Assembly: GCA_036677445.1 (NCBI GenBank) | Contig: JAVBWI010000017.1 | Location: forward strand, 62,001-126,000 | DNA from: JAVBWI01 sp036677445 | GTDB lineage: Bacteria; Bacillota; Clostridia; Christensenellales; CAG-138 | DNA length: 64,000 nt | Direction: 5' to 3' | Shown here: positions 55,780 to 63,405 of the stretch, piece after piece | Position numbering within the stretch: the stretch's first letter is position 1 | Layout of the letters: each line of letters begins with the position of its first letter | The notes under the pieces: generated by a model | What the model was told of the DNA's origin: nothing | Seen by the model: the letters and a program-made list of their open reading frames with translations, nothing else | The model's database searches: none | Translations under genes and position numbers: made by a program

Positions 55780-56505
55780 ATGAAGATCACCTATTTAGGG
55801 AACAGTGGCTTTGCGCTCGAGCATGACGGGGCGCTGTTGGTAATCGACTGCTTCGATCCCAAGTCGCACGCCCTGCTGAAGGAGGAATCGCTCGATTCCA
55901 TGCGGTCGGTTACCGCGCTTGTAAGCCACGTGCACGGCGATCATTATTCGCCGGATATCTGGTCGTTAAAGAACGCCAGGTTCGCTGTGGGCTTCGATGT
56001 ACCGGCGCCTATGGGCGTGCCCAGGCTGCGCCCGGGGCAAAAGGCCTCGCCCAACGGCATGCAGGTAACCGCTTACGGCAGCACGGACGAGGGAGTCTCC
56101 TTCCATGTGCTGTGGGACAGTATTTCCGTATTCCATGCGGGCGACCTGAACGACTGGCACTGGCGCGACGAAGGCGGGGAAGCTTACGCGAAAGAGGCGG
56201 AAGAACGTTTTTTGCAGGAACTGGCGCGGATAGAAAAACACGTTTCGCATATCGATCTCGCGTTTTTCCCGGTGGACCCGCGCATGGGCAGCGATTATTA
56301 CCGCGGCGCGGTGCTCTTCGCCAAAACGCTGCATCCGGTTCGGCTGCTGCCCATGCACTTCGGGCGCGCGTTCCGCCCGCCGGAAGCGTTTTTTGAGGAG
56401 ATCGCCCCCCTGACCACGCTGGTACAGCCCCCGGCAATAGATAAAAACGTGCTTTGCCCCATGTGCACAGCCTCCGGCTGTCGCTTTGATGGGCTGCGCC
56501 CATAA
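55780..56505 (+). CDS. MBL-fold metal-dependent hydrolase
   Basis: 241 residues. Metallo-beta-lactamase fold of the UlaG-like/beta-lactamase_3 type: KITYLGNSGFALEHDGALLVIDCF, metal-binding SHVHGDHYSPDIW (HxHxDH), SISVFHAGDLNDWHW (second-site His and Asp), IDLAFFPVDPRMG and LLPMHFGRAF (third His). Substrate unknown. Good site AAGGAGG before ATG. A Cys-containing tail (LCPMCTASGC) is unusual and might bind an additional metal. The gene ends just before a dispersed hairpin element. Confidence 0.9.
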   Translation: MKITYLGNSGFALEHDGALLVIDCFDPKSHALLKEESLDSMRSVTALVSHVHGDHYSPDIWSLKNARFAVGFDVPAPMGVPRLRPGQKASPNGMQVTAYGSTDEGVSFHVLWDSISVFHAGDLNDWHWRDEGGEAYAKEAEERFLQELARIEKHVSHIDLAFFPVDPRMGSDYYRGAVLFAKTLHPVRLLPMHFGRAFRPPEAFFEEIAPLTTLVQPPAIDKNVLCPMCTASGCRFDGLRP

Positions 56506-56517
56506 AAGCGAATATCG

Positions 56518-56717
56518 TTTCACACATGCTTACGCATTTGTGTGAATTCGGCCTGACGGCCTTTCGACAAAGTGCCGAATGGCACTTTGTCGAGGTTCAC
56601 CGCGCAAGTTGCCGCTCGGTTTCCTGCTTACGCAGGAAAGCTGTCGCGTCAACTAACGCTTCAAGGTGTCATTTTGCACCGTGCATGCCGCTGCAAAATG
56701 ATGAATTGAAAGCCTAA
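56518..56717 (+). repeat. Dispersed hairpin element, family A, full copy with a family B opening hairpin
   Basis: Begins with TTCACACATGC / GCATTTGTGTGAA, the family B opening, then GGCC/GGCC, then family A: hairpin 1 CGACAAAGTGCC / GGCACTTTGTCG, GGTTCACCGCGCAAGTTGCC, hairpin 2 TTTCCTG / CAGGAAA, hairpin 3 ATTTTGCA / TGCAAAAT, and TGAATTGAAAGCC. It shows that the A and B forms are joined pieces of one system. No gene in the following 460 bases. Confidence 0.8.
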
Positions 56718-56892
56718 TATCTCGTGTAAACTATGTGTCTACACGAACATTACATCAGCCAATATGACGGAGACGCACATAATGGATATTGCATCTATCC
56801 TGCTGGGTATACATGAAATGCTATAACGACTTCAAAGAAGAATATAATTGGTTAAGCATACACGAGTTATTGCTTTATGTGGCCACGTAAAT

Positions 56893-56927
56893 AGAGACTG
56901 TCTCAGATATCCGAGACAGCCTCTTTT
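56893..56927 (+). terminator. Isolated hairpin with T-run
   Basis: AGAGACTGTCTC / GAGACAGCCTCT (one mismatch) around AGATATCC, followed by TTTT. The transcript it would end is not clear; only a doubtful 14-codon frame (56782-56826) lies just upstream. Confidence 0.5.
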
Positions 56928-57014
56928 CGTTGTGGCTAGTGGGGAACGGCTGTATACCATTCATCAACCCCCAAAGGATGGGGACTTTGGGTCGTACAGG
57001 TTGGCTATTCACGT

Positions 57015-57110
57015 GCTAAAGGGGGAGCGGGGGGCGAAGCCCCTCGCTATTAAATAAAATAATCTTCCGTCGCCGCCGCAGGCGGCGATACCATAAGAAT
57101 AGCAGCTATT
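57015..57110 (+). repeat. Tail part of the family B element
   Basis: CTAAAGGGGGAGCGGGGGGC GAAGCCCCTCGC, TATTAAATAAAATAATC and GCCGCCGCAGGCGGCGATAC CATAAGAATAGCAG match 34.02-34.12 kb almost base for base, and the end of the 11.5-11.9 kb copy. The hairpin part is absent. Confidence 0.7.
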
Positions 57111-57140
57111 TGGCATCATCTCTGTGTGAGCGCACACGTA

Positions 57141-57168
57141 AAAACGCAGAATTTCTTCTGCGTTTTAC
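57141..57168 (-). terminator. Terminator of the rpmH-rnpA-yidD-yidC-jag operon
   Basis: Perfect 11-bp stem AAAACGCAGAA (57141-57151) / TTCTGCGTTTT (57156-57166) with a four-base loop; read on the minus strand it ends in a T-run. It lies 18 bases after the jag stop. Confidence 0.88.
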
Positions 57169-57183
57169 CTGCTTATTACTTTA

Positions 57184-58065
57184 CTATTTCTTCGGTGTAA
57201 TAACAACCCGCCTGTTGGGCTCCTCGCCCTCGCTGTGGGTGGTCACATAGGGGTTGTTCTGCAGTGAGGCGTGCAGTACGCGGCGCTCGTAAGGGTTCAT
57301 GGGTTCCATGGCGACGGGGCGGCCGGTGGATTTCACCCTTGCGGCTTGCCTGCGCGCCAGACGGATGAGCGTATCCTCGCGCTTGCTCCTGTAATCCTCG
57401 GTGTCCAGCGTCACGCGCAGGTATTTTTCCTGCTTGCGGCTGCGGTTGACCACGAGCGAGGTCAGGTACTGCATGGCATCGAGCGTTTCGCCGCGGCGGC
57501 CGATCAACAGCCCCTTTGTTTTGCTGTCGATGGAAATATGCACGCCGTCCTCGGTCTCTGCGGCGCGAATATCCGCCTCGATGCCCATCTGTTGAAGCAG
57601 CCCCGATAAAAACTGACCGGCGGGGTGGGAAGCCGCCACCTCCGCGCTGTAATGATATTGCTCGGCGGGCGGCTGCGGCTCGCGGCGCTCCTCGCGGGGC
57701 GGACGGTTATCCGTGCGCGGGCGATTGTCCGCGCGGGGAGGACGATTGTCCGTACGGGGAGAACGATTATCGTCGCGGGGCGGACGGTTATCCGCGCGCG
57801 GCGGGCGATTATCGTTACGCGGCGACCTGTTTTCCTCACGGGGGGGCCGGCTTTCCTCGCGGGCGGGGGAGGGCGTTGCTTCCATTTCCTCCGGGTCGCG
57901 CTGTGTCAGCCGTACGCGGGCCAGCTTTGCACCGATGCCGAAAAGACCCTTGCTCTCGTTCTGCAGCGTTTCTATGCGCACTTCATCAATGGAAAGACCC
58001 ATTTCATGCAGGCCGTGGAACACGGCCTCGTCGATGGACCGGCCTGTAAATTCTCCGCTCTTCAT
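57184..58065 (-). CDS. jag: Jag/KhpB RNA-binding protein with expanded Arg-Pro-Asp repeat linker
   Basis: 293 residues. Jag_N domain (GEFTGRSIDEAVFHGLHEMGLSIDEVRIETLQNESKGLFGIGAKLARVRL, 1-55). Then a disordered linker (about 65-140) built of tandem units of the type N-R-(P/S)-P-R-(A/D/T)-D. Then a KH domain (EDGVHISIDSKTKGLLIGRRGETLDAMQYLTSLVVN; GRRG loop) and an R3H domain (RLARRQAARVKSTGRPVAMEPMNPYERRVLHASLQ). KhpB binds RNA with KhpA and affects cell elongation. The start overlaps yidC by four bases. The repeat linker is longer and more regular than usual and may vary in unit number between strains. Confidence 0.95.
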   Translation of the reverse strand: MKSGEFTGRSIDEAVFHGLHEMGLSIDEVRIETLQNESKGLFGIGAKLARVRLTQRDPEEMEATPSPAREESRPPREENRSPRNDNRPPRADNRPPRDDNRSPRTDNRPPRADNRPRTDNRPPREERREPQPPAEQYHYSAEVAASHPAGQFLSGLLQQMGIEADIRAAETEDGVHISIDSKTKGLLIGRRGETLDAMQYLTSLVVNRSRKQEKYLRVTLDTEDYRSKREDTLIRLARRQAARVKSTGRPVAMEPMNPYERRVLHASLQNNPYVTTHSEGEEPNRRVVITPKK

Positions 58066-59012
58066 GGATTTTCTACCTCCGATTCCGCCTGCTTCCTTTC
58101 GCGGTCAAACTTGCGGTTGAGCAGTAAGTTGGTACCGAGCGATACGATGTTGCTCATCGTCCAATACACTGCGAACGCCGCGTTGGAGCTCAGGCAGAAG
58201 AATACCGACATTGCCGGCATCACATACAGCATCGTCTTGCCGGTGCCGGCGGTCGTACTGTTCTGGGGCTGGTTCTTTTGCATGACCCAGCTCGAAAGGA
58301 ACGTGCTGCCGCCCGCAAGCAAGGGAAGTATGAACCAGCCGTTTCCATACCCGGCATATTGCGTGGCAAGGGGCGCCACCAGATTGTTGTAGGTATCGAT
58401 AGCGGCCTGCGGTATGTTCTTGGTATCGGCAACGATCAATCCCAGCTTTTCAAATACGGCAAGGGCCTCCGGATGTTCGGCGAAGTATATGAGATTGCGC
58501 AAATTCGGGATGGCAAGGAATTCCTTTGCGCCCATGACGACTTCCTTGAAGCCGTTGTCCGGCTGCCAGATGTTGTGCACCCACAGGAAGTTGAAGTTCT
58601 CGAACAGCTTGGAGGAGCCCGTTTCGTTCAGCTCCAGCAGCACCTTGACCATCTGCTCGTAGCCCCAGAAGCGGAACGCCGCGATGAAAGCGAAGAACAG
58701 CGGCATCATCAGCAGCATGGGCAGGCAGCCGCCCCACATGCTCACGCCGCGCTCCTTCATCAGCTTGGATTGCGCCTGCTGCAGCTTCTGCGGGTTATCC
58801 TTATACTTTTTCTTGAGCTTTTCGATTTCCGGCTGTATGGCCTGCATCTTCATGCTGGATTTGCGGGATTGGATATCGCCGAATACCGTCAACCCGCGGA
58901 TAATGATGGTGCTGATGATGATGGTCAAAACGACATGCTGCATGGTTATGTTTTCATACAGCCATCGCATGCCCATGAATATCCATGTTGTGAAAAATAC
59001 GTCGTCTATCAA
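58062..59012 (-). CDS. yidC: Membrane protein insertase YidC/SpoIIIJ
   Basis: 316 residues. First helix in WLYENITMQHVVLTIIISTIIIRGLTVFGDIQSRKS, with the conserved Arg of the hydrophilic groove; cytoplasmic hairpin MKMQAIQPEIEKLKKKYKDNPQKLQQAQSKLMKERGVSMWGGCLPMLLMMPLFFAFIAAF; further helices near 205-225 and 265-300. There is no lipoprotein signal at the N-terminus. It inserts membrane proteins with or without Sec. The loop between the second and third helices is long (about 75 residues, including 'FNFLWVHNIWQPDNGF'). Overlap with jag indicates translational coupling. Confidence 0.96.
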   Translation of the reverse strand: MIDDVFFTTWIFMGMRWLYENITMQHVVLTIIISTIIIRGLTVFGDIQSRKSSMKMQAIQPEIEKLKKKYKDNPQKLQQAQSKLMKERGVSMWGGCLPMLLMMPLFFAFIAAFRFWGYEQMVKVLLELNETGSSKLFENFNFLWVHNIWQPDNGFKEVVMGAKEFLAIPNLRNLIYFAEHPEALAVFEKLGLIVADTKNIPQAAIDTYNNLVAPLATQYAGYGNGWFILPLLAGGSTFLSSWVMQKNQPQNSTTAGTGKTMLYVMPAMSVFFCLSSNAAFAVYWTMSNIVSLGTNLLLNRKFDRERKQAESEVENP

Positions 59013-59182
59013 GTTTGTGTTCCTCCTTCAACGATAATATGCGGTACTGTAGCCGGCGCGGGCATACGCTTGAAAGCGTTGAAACGCGCCCTATGGCGGC
59101 GCGCCCCTGCCGGCGGGGGAACTTGGGGTCGGGTTATCGCAGGGTAAGCCTTGCCTGCAAAAGAGGCATTGCCGACGGGCGT

Positions 59183-59395
59183 TTACGGCACCGGGTCGTA
59201 ACCGCCCTTGGAAAACGGATTGCACCGCAATACGCGCCAAACGGCCAACAGCAAGCCGCGCCATACGCCGTGCTTTTCTATCGCCTCGTATGCATAGTGG
59301 GAGCAGGTGGGCAAATACTTGCAGCGGTTCTGCGGCAATCCCGGCGAAATATGCCGCTGGTAAAAACGGATGCAGGCAAGCAGCGCGCGCTTCAT
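59183..59395 (-). CDS. yidD: Membrane protein insertion efficiency factor YidD
   Basis: 70 residues: LLACIRFYQRHISPGLPQNRCKYLPTCSHYAYEAIEKHGVWRGLLLAVWRVLRCNPFSKGGYDPVP. The RC-x-Y-x-PTCS-x-YA block and the C-terminal RC-PF-GG-DPVP are diagnostic. It associates with the membrane and assists YidC-dependent insertion. It overlaps rnpA by four bases; 170 bases without recognisable features separate it from yidC. Confidence 0.96.
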   Translation of the reverse strand: MKRALLACIRFYQRHISPGLPQNRCKYLPTCSHYAYEAIEKHGVWRGLLLAVWRVLRCNPFSKGGYDPVP

Positions 59396-59856
59396 GGCGC
59401 CGCCTCCTCCCGCGGGGCCTGCGGAGCCTGCGAGGCCTGCGGCGTCTTCGGGGATTGGGCATCCTGCGGGTTGGGTGCATCCGGCAGCAGCAGTTCCGCC
59501 TTTTTCAAAAGCTGGCGGAGGATTCGTCCGATGTTTTCAAACGGCTCGTCCAACACGGCGGGCCGTGCGATGATGATGAAATTGTGCCCTGGGCGCACAC
59601 ACTTCAATAGCGGCGAAAACGCCTCGCGCAGCCTGCGTTTGGCGCGGTTTCTTTGTACGCTGTTGCCCACCTTTTTGCTCACCGAAAAGCCTACACGCAC
59701 GTTGGGTACGGGCTGCGGCGTTTCTTTGCGGGGCCTTCTCGGCTTGCGGCGGTCACGCACATAAATCAGCGTAAACAGGCGGCAGCCTACGGATTTGCCC
59801 GCGCGGTAAGTGAACTGGAAATCCCGGTTTTTTTTGAGCGAATAACAGCGTTTCAA
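59392..59856 (-). CDS. rnpA: Ribonuclease P protein component
   Basis: 154 residues. YSLKKNRDFQFTYRAGKSVGCRLFTLIYV, VRVGFSVSKKVGNSVQRNRAKRRLREAF (RNR motif) and HNFIIIARPAVLDEPFENIGRILRQLLKKAELL are typical. Two extras: a basic Arg/Lys/Pro insert (RDRRKPRRPRKETPQPVP) and a 35-residue Pro/Ala/Gln-rich tail (PNPQDAQSPKTPQASQAPQAPREEAAP), both beyond the usual length of about 115. Binds the RNase P RNA for tRNA 5' maturation. Confidence 0.96.
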   Translation of the reverse strand: MKRCYSLKKNRDFQFTYRAGKSVGCRLFTLIYVRDRRKPRRPRKETPQPVPNVRVGFSVSKKVGNSVQRNRAKRRLREAFSPLLKCVRPGHNFIIIARPAVLDEPFENIGRILRQLLKKAELLLPDAPNPQDAQSPKTPQASQAPQAPREEAAP

Positions 59857-60004
59857 TCTACGCGCCCTTTCGGCAGATACGGCAACAGCCGGGCTGTGCC
59901 CGGCCTAAAAAATGAAACTGCAGAAAAAAGAACAGGCGGGAAGGTAAGCCCGCCTCCATACCGATGGCACACCCTAAGGGGCAGGCCGCAATAAAGCGTC
60001 GCGC

Positions 60005-60139
60005 TTACGCGCTCAGCCGCTTTCTGCCCTTAAGACGCCTGCGCTTCAACACATTGCGTCCGTCGGTGGTCTTCATACGCTTGCGGAAACCATGCACCTT
60101 GCTGCGCTGCCGCTTTTTGGGCTGATACGTCATAAACAT
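60005..60139 (-). CDS. rpmH: 50S ribosomal protein L34
   Basis: 44 residues, too short for ordinary ORF lists. The minus-strand frame starts MFMTYQPKKRQRSKVHGFRK and ends RRLKGRKRLSA, the universal L34 sequence. GAGGTG lies seven bases before ATG; the usual MTYQPKK start is the third codon. It heads the operon rpmH-rnpA-yidD-yidC-jag. Normally dnaA lies upstream of rpmH in opposite direction; here murC takes that place. A spacer of 148 bases to rnpA holds a CCGGGC/GCCCGG hairpin. Confidence 0.97.
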   Translation of the reverse strand: MFMTYQPKKRQRSKVHGFRKRMKTTDGRNVLKRRRLKGRKRLSA

Positions 60140-60268
60140 TGCTTTGCACCTCTTTTCTATGGTTGGTAGACCGGGGGGGAAACCAGATGTAGTAGCCCAC
60201 CCGGTTAACGCTCACAATATACGGGTCATGTGCCCCTGTAGCGGGCAAATGCACCCATTGCCTGTATA

Positions 60269-60298
60269 AGTATAGTGGAAAAACGCCCAAGCTGTCAA
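60269..60298 (-). promoter_or_regulatory. rpmH promoter
   Basis: On the minus strand TTGACA (60298-60293), 18-base spacer, TATACT (60274-60269). About 130 bases upstream of rpmH. Between this and the murC promoter the 200 bases hold only GC-rich short inverted repeats. Confidence 0.8.
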
Positions 60299-60503
60299 GG
60301 GTTTTTGGCCCGCCCCCGCAAGCGGGGCGATGCCTGCGGCGGCCGGATTTTTATGGGAATTCCTTCTGTAACCCCTCCGTGGCAAACGCCTGGGCGCGGA
60401 CTGTATGGCAGTGCCGCTTTGGCCCGCTGCAGCCGGCGGACATTCCGCGCGCCACAACCGCCGGCAGTTTTTCTTCGCCCTGCGCGGCAGGCCGCGCCTC
60501 TAG

Positions 60504-60532
60504 TGGACATTCCGCGAGCCGAGTCGTATAAT
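60504..60532 (+). promoter_or_regulatory. murC promoter
   Basis: TGGACA (60504-60509), 17-base spacer, TATAAT (60527-60532), 31 bases before the murC start. Confidence 0.8.
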
Positions 60533-60562
60533 GTAGGAAGCCATTTAAGGGAGGACTTTGCA

Positions 60563-61927
60563 ATGCTTGAGGGTAAAAAGCGCGTACACCTGATAGGCAT
60601 CGGCGGATGCAGTATGAACGGCCTGGCGCAAATACTGCGCGCACGCGGGTACGAGGTCACAGGCTCCGATAGGGATAGTTCTCCGTTCACCGAACGGCTG
60701 CTGTCGATGGGCATTCCTGTCTCCATTGGCCACAAGGCGGAGCAGGTGGGAAACGCACAGGCCGTTATTTATTCCGCCGCCATCAAGCCGAACAATGTGG
60801 AACGCGAGTCCGCGCGCTTAAAGGGCATCCCCGAAATAGAACGCAGCGTCGCCCTGGGCGAAATCTCCAAGCAATATAAAGAGGTCGTGGGCGTTGCGGG
60901 CTGCCACGGCAAAACCACCATCACCTCCATGCTCGCGCGCATCGCGCAATCCGGCGCGCTGGACGCCACCGTCCATGTGGGCGGGGATGTGGATTTCCTC
61001 TCCGGCGGCACGCGCGTAGGCAGCAACGACCTGTTTATTACGGAAGCCTGCGAATATGTGGAAAGCTTCCTCACGCTCAAGCCCACCATCGCCATCATCA
61101 ACAACATCGACGACGACCATCTGGATTATTATAAGGATATCGAAGAAATCACCGAGGCTTTCCGCAAGTTCCTGCGCCTTCTGCCGGATGACGGCCTGTT
61201 TTTGGGCTGTTCGGACGACGCGCGCGTGCGCGCGCTGCTTTCTGGCCCGCCCAAGCCGGTGCGCACGGTTTCCTACGGCTTAACGGATGCGGACTATACG
61301 CCGGAAAATATCGTGTTCGACGAGTACGGCTGCCCCGCCTTCGATGTGGTGCACAACACTAAAACGCTCGGCCGCATTGCGCTGCATATCCCCGGCAGGC
61401 ATAATATCGTCAACGCCCTTGCCGCCTGCGCAGTCTCCCTTGCATTGGGCGAAAACTTTGCGGATATCGCGGAAGGGCTGTGCCATTACACCCTGACCCA
61501 CCGCCGCTTCGAGCTTTTCGGCGAACGGGAGGGTATAAAAATCTATCATGACTACGCGCATCATCCCGCCGAAGTCGCCGCCGTGCTGGACGCCGCCTCC
61601 CGCGTGCCGCACACAAAACTGTGGTGCGTGTTCCAGTGCAATTCCTACACGCGCGCCAAAACGCTCTTCTGCCGTAACGTCACCTGCTTCGAGCTTGCGG
61701 ACTGCGTGCTGGTGCCGGATATTTACCCAGGCCGCGAAACGGACGACGGCACCGTCCACGCGCGGGATATGGTCGCCGCCATCAACGACCACGAGGCGGG
61801 GAAGGGAATTTACCTCGGCACGTTCGAAAACATCCGGGCGTATCTCGATGAGCACGCAAAGCCGGGCGACCTTGTGCTTACCCTTGGCTCCGGGGATGTA
61901 TACAAGCAGACAAAAAAATTATTGTAA
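60563..61927 (+). CDS. murC: UDP-N-acetylmuramate--L-alanine ligase
   Basis: 454 residues from Met 60563 (AAGGGAGG eight bases upstream). Rossmann-type N-domain (KKRVHLIGIGGCSMNGLAQILRARGYEVTGSD), ATP-binding GVAGCHGKTTITSMLARI (P-loop GxxGKTT), ITEACEYVESFLTLKPTIAIINNIDDDHLDYY, PGRHNIVNALAACAV, RRFELFGEREGIKIYHDYAHHPAEVAAVL. The YDYAHHPxE motif is the MurC signature. Adds L-Ala to UDP-MurNAc in peptidoglycan precursor synthesis. It stands alone, without the dcw cluster. A repeat-like TCAAAAAAGTG stretch follows the stop, then a terminator. Confidence 0.96.
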   Translation: MLEGKKRVHLIGIGGCSMNGLAQILRARGYEVTGSDRDSSPFTERLLSMGIPVSIGHKAEQVGNAQAVIYSAAIKPNNVERESARLKGIPEIERSVALGEISKQYKEVVGVAGCHGKTTITSMLARIAQSGALDATVHVGGDVDFLSGGTRVGSNDLFITEACEYVESFLTLKPTIAIINNIDDDHLDYYKDIEEITEAFRKFLRLLPDDGLFLGCSDDARVRALLSGPPKPVRTVSYGLTDADYTPENIVFDEYGCPAFDVVHNTKTLGRIALHIPGRHNIVNALAACAVSLALGENFADIAEGLCHYTLTHRRFELFGEREGIKIYHDYAHHPAEVAAVLDAASRVPHTKLWCVFQCNSYTRAKTLFCRNVTCFELADCVLVPDIYPGRETDDGTVHARDMVAAINDHEAGKGIYLGTFENIRAYLDEHAKPGDLVLTLGSGDVYKQTKKLL

Positions 61928-62020
61928 CAAGTCAAAAAAGTGTCGCAAGGCCTTACGCCCGCGCCGCACAGGTCATGAATAAAGCTTTTCAGACCACACG
62001 GGAACTTTTCCGATATTCCC

Positions 62021-62053
62021 ATGCCGCCTGCGACTGTGCAGGCGGCATTTTTT
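62021..62053 (+). terminator. murC terminator
   Basis: ATGCCGCCTGC (62021-62031) / GCAGGCGGCAT (62038-62048), six-base loop, run of T. About 95 bases after murC; the stretch between begins with a partial copy of the dispersed hairpin 1 (61931-61953). Confidence 0.85.
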
Positions 62054-62119
62054 GCTTTATACTTTATAGTATAATAGAGTTCAGATGGTCTTCAGGTACT
62101 CCAACATGTGAGGTGCGCA

Positions 62120-62629
62120 ATGAAAAAGTGTCTTCCGGTTTTGCTGGTAATTATCATGCTAATTCTTTTGAGTGGCTGCTTAGGCGGTCAAACCTATTCC
62201 GATGTCCCGTCTATGGAGAAGAAAATCGCAAAAGAGCTGGATGCGGAACAGGTTTCTGCTTTTGATGTGCAGGATATTGGCGTTTACCGTTTTGTTGGCT
62301 ATACGTTTGATTCCCAATACAGCTTTGCGGTTTTTAAACAAAATGACAAGGGCGATTATACCTTCGATTATGTAAAGAAGCCGGAGAATTTGGTCCCAAG
62401 AGCCGAGAATATCGGCGTCGGGTACCACTCCATCTATTGGATTGCTGTAAGCAGCAATGAAAGTCTTGATACAATTAAGTTTGAGATCGATGCCCAATCC
62501 GATTTCAATGATAAAATAATCACGCTGGAAATAACAGAGAACCCGAGTATCAGCGTAATTGAACTGCCGGATGAGAATTATCAAGGGGAGTACAATTTTT
62601 ACGACGGGCAAGGGAATTTGATAAAGTAA
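62120..62629 (+). CDS. Putative lipoprotein of unknown function
   Basis: 169 residues from Met 62120 (GAGGTG four to five bases upstream). MKKCLPVLLVIIMLILLSGC is a lipoprotein signal with lipobox LSGC (Cys20). The mature part is beta-rich: 'VQDIGVYRFVGYTFDSQYSFAVFKQNDKGDYTFDYVKK', 'IYWIAVSSNESLDTIKFEI' and 'YNFYDGQGNLI'. The repeated -Y-x-F-x- strands suggest a small beta-sandwich. No family recognised. The gene is AT-rich against its neighbours, with a TATAAT at 62070-62075, and was probably acquired. Confidence 0.75.
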   Translation: MKKCLPVLLVIIMLILLSGCLGGQTYSDVPSMEKKIAKELDAEQVSAFDVQDIGVYRFVGYTFDSQYSFAVFKQNDKGDYTFDYVKKPENLVPRAENIGVGYHSIYWIAVSSNESLDTIKFEIDAQSDFNDKIITLEITENPSISVIELPDENYQGEYNFYDGQGNLIK

Positions 62630-62664
62630 TTCAACCGAACGGGTTACGCATATATGGCGCAATT

Positions 62665-63309
62665 TTATTCCTTGAGCATGCCTCCCACCAGGTCGCACAG
62701 CGCGTCGATGAGCTTGTCGCCTTCCTGCTGCGGGTCGAGCCCCGTGTAGGCGATCAGCCGCTCGCGGTAATACTGCGACGCGAAGGAAAACTGGTAGGAA
62801 AGCACGAGATTATCCAGCAAAAACGCGAGGCACCCCTCGCGCGTGCCTTCCTCCTCCCGCGTTTTGCGCATGGCGCGGCGGTAGGAGGCGATGGTGCGCC
62901 CTTCAATGCGGCGGGCAAGCAGCGTGGTGGATTCCATGGGCATCAGCGCCGTCAGCCCGAGATACACCCGGTTATAATCCGGATAATTGAGCGCGAACGC
63001 ACGGGATTGCAGCAGCATCGCGCGAAAAAGCGTAAGCGCGCCCGGCGCGTCGCGCATGGTGTCGATAACGGGGGCCAATAGCGCCTGTGTGCCGTAATCC
63101 ACCAGCGCCAGAAACAGCGACTGTTTGGTGCCGAAATATTGAAAAAGGGACCCAACGCTCACGCCCGCGCGCCGTGCGATCACGTTGGTATTTGCGGCGT
63201 CATATCCGTGCTGCGCGAATTCCGCGGCGGCCGCATCAAACACCTTTTGCTGTTTTTCGGGCGGCAGCCGCAAAAACACCTTTGTTGCATGCTGCGAGGA
63301 ATACTCCAT
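62665..63309 (-). CDS. TetR-family transcriptional regulator
   Basis: 214 residues, GGAGGG before ATG. The N-terminal helix-turn-helix domain is clear: KQQKVFDAAAAEFAQHGYDAANTNVIARRAGVSVGSLFQYFGTKQSLFLALVDYG. The C-terminal ligand-binding domain is all-helical with no specific signature (DYNRVYLGLTALMPMESTTLLARRIEGRTIASYRRAM). TetR regulators usually repress a neighbouring efflux or metabolic gene, but the flanking genes here are a lipoprotein and a sigma-like gene; the target is not evident, and no palindrome was seen in the short flanks. Confidence 0.93.
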   Translation of the reverse strand: MEYSSQHATKVFLRLPPEKQQKVFDAAAAEFAQHGYDAANTNVIARRAGVSVGSLFQYFGTKQSLFLALVDYGTQALLAPVIDTMRDAPGALTLFRAMLLQSRAFALNYPDYNRVYLGLTALMPMESTTLLARRIEGRTIASYRRAMRKTREEEGTREGCLAFLLDNLVLSYQFSFASQYYRERLIAYTGLDPQQEGDKLIDALCDLVGGMLKE

Positions 63310-63405
63310 ATGCCCTCCTTACTCTTTCGCCCAACGGGGAAGAGCGCCTGCAAAAACCGCGGAAGGATTTAAAAGGAACGAAAAAACCGCCAACACCGCC
63401 GCATG

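Noticed and set aside
56782..56826. 14-codon frame MDIASILLGIHEML with a GGAG upstream
   Set aside because: Too short, not clearly hydrophobic throughout, and no supporting structure except a distant hairpin; could be chance.
57650..57880. Regular short repeats taken for a CRISPR array
   Set aside because: They are in-frame coding repeats of the jag linker with degenerate third positions and no spacers.
60140..60562. Origin of replication between rpmH and murC
   Set aside because: No dnaA gene, no cluster of DnaA boxes and no AT-rich unwinding region were seen.
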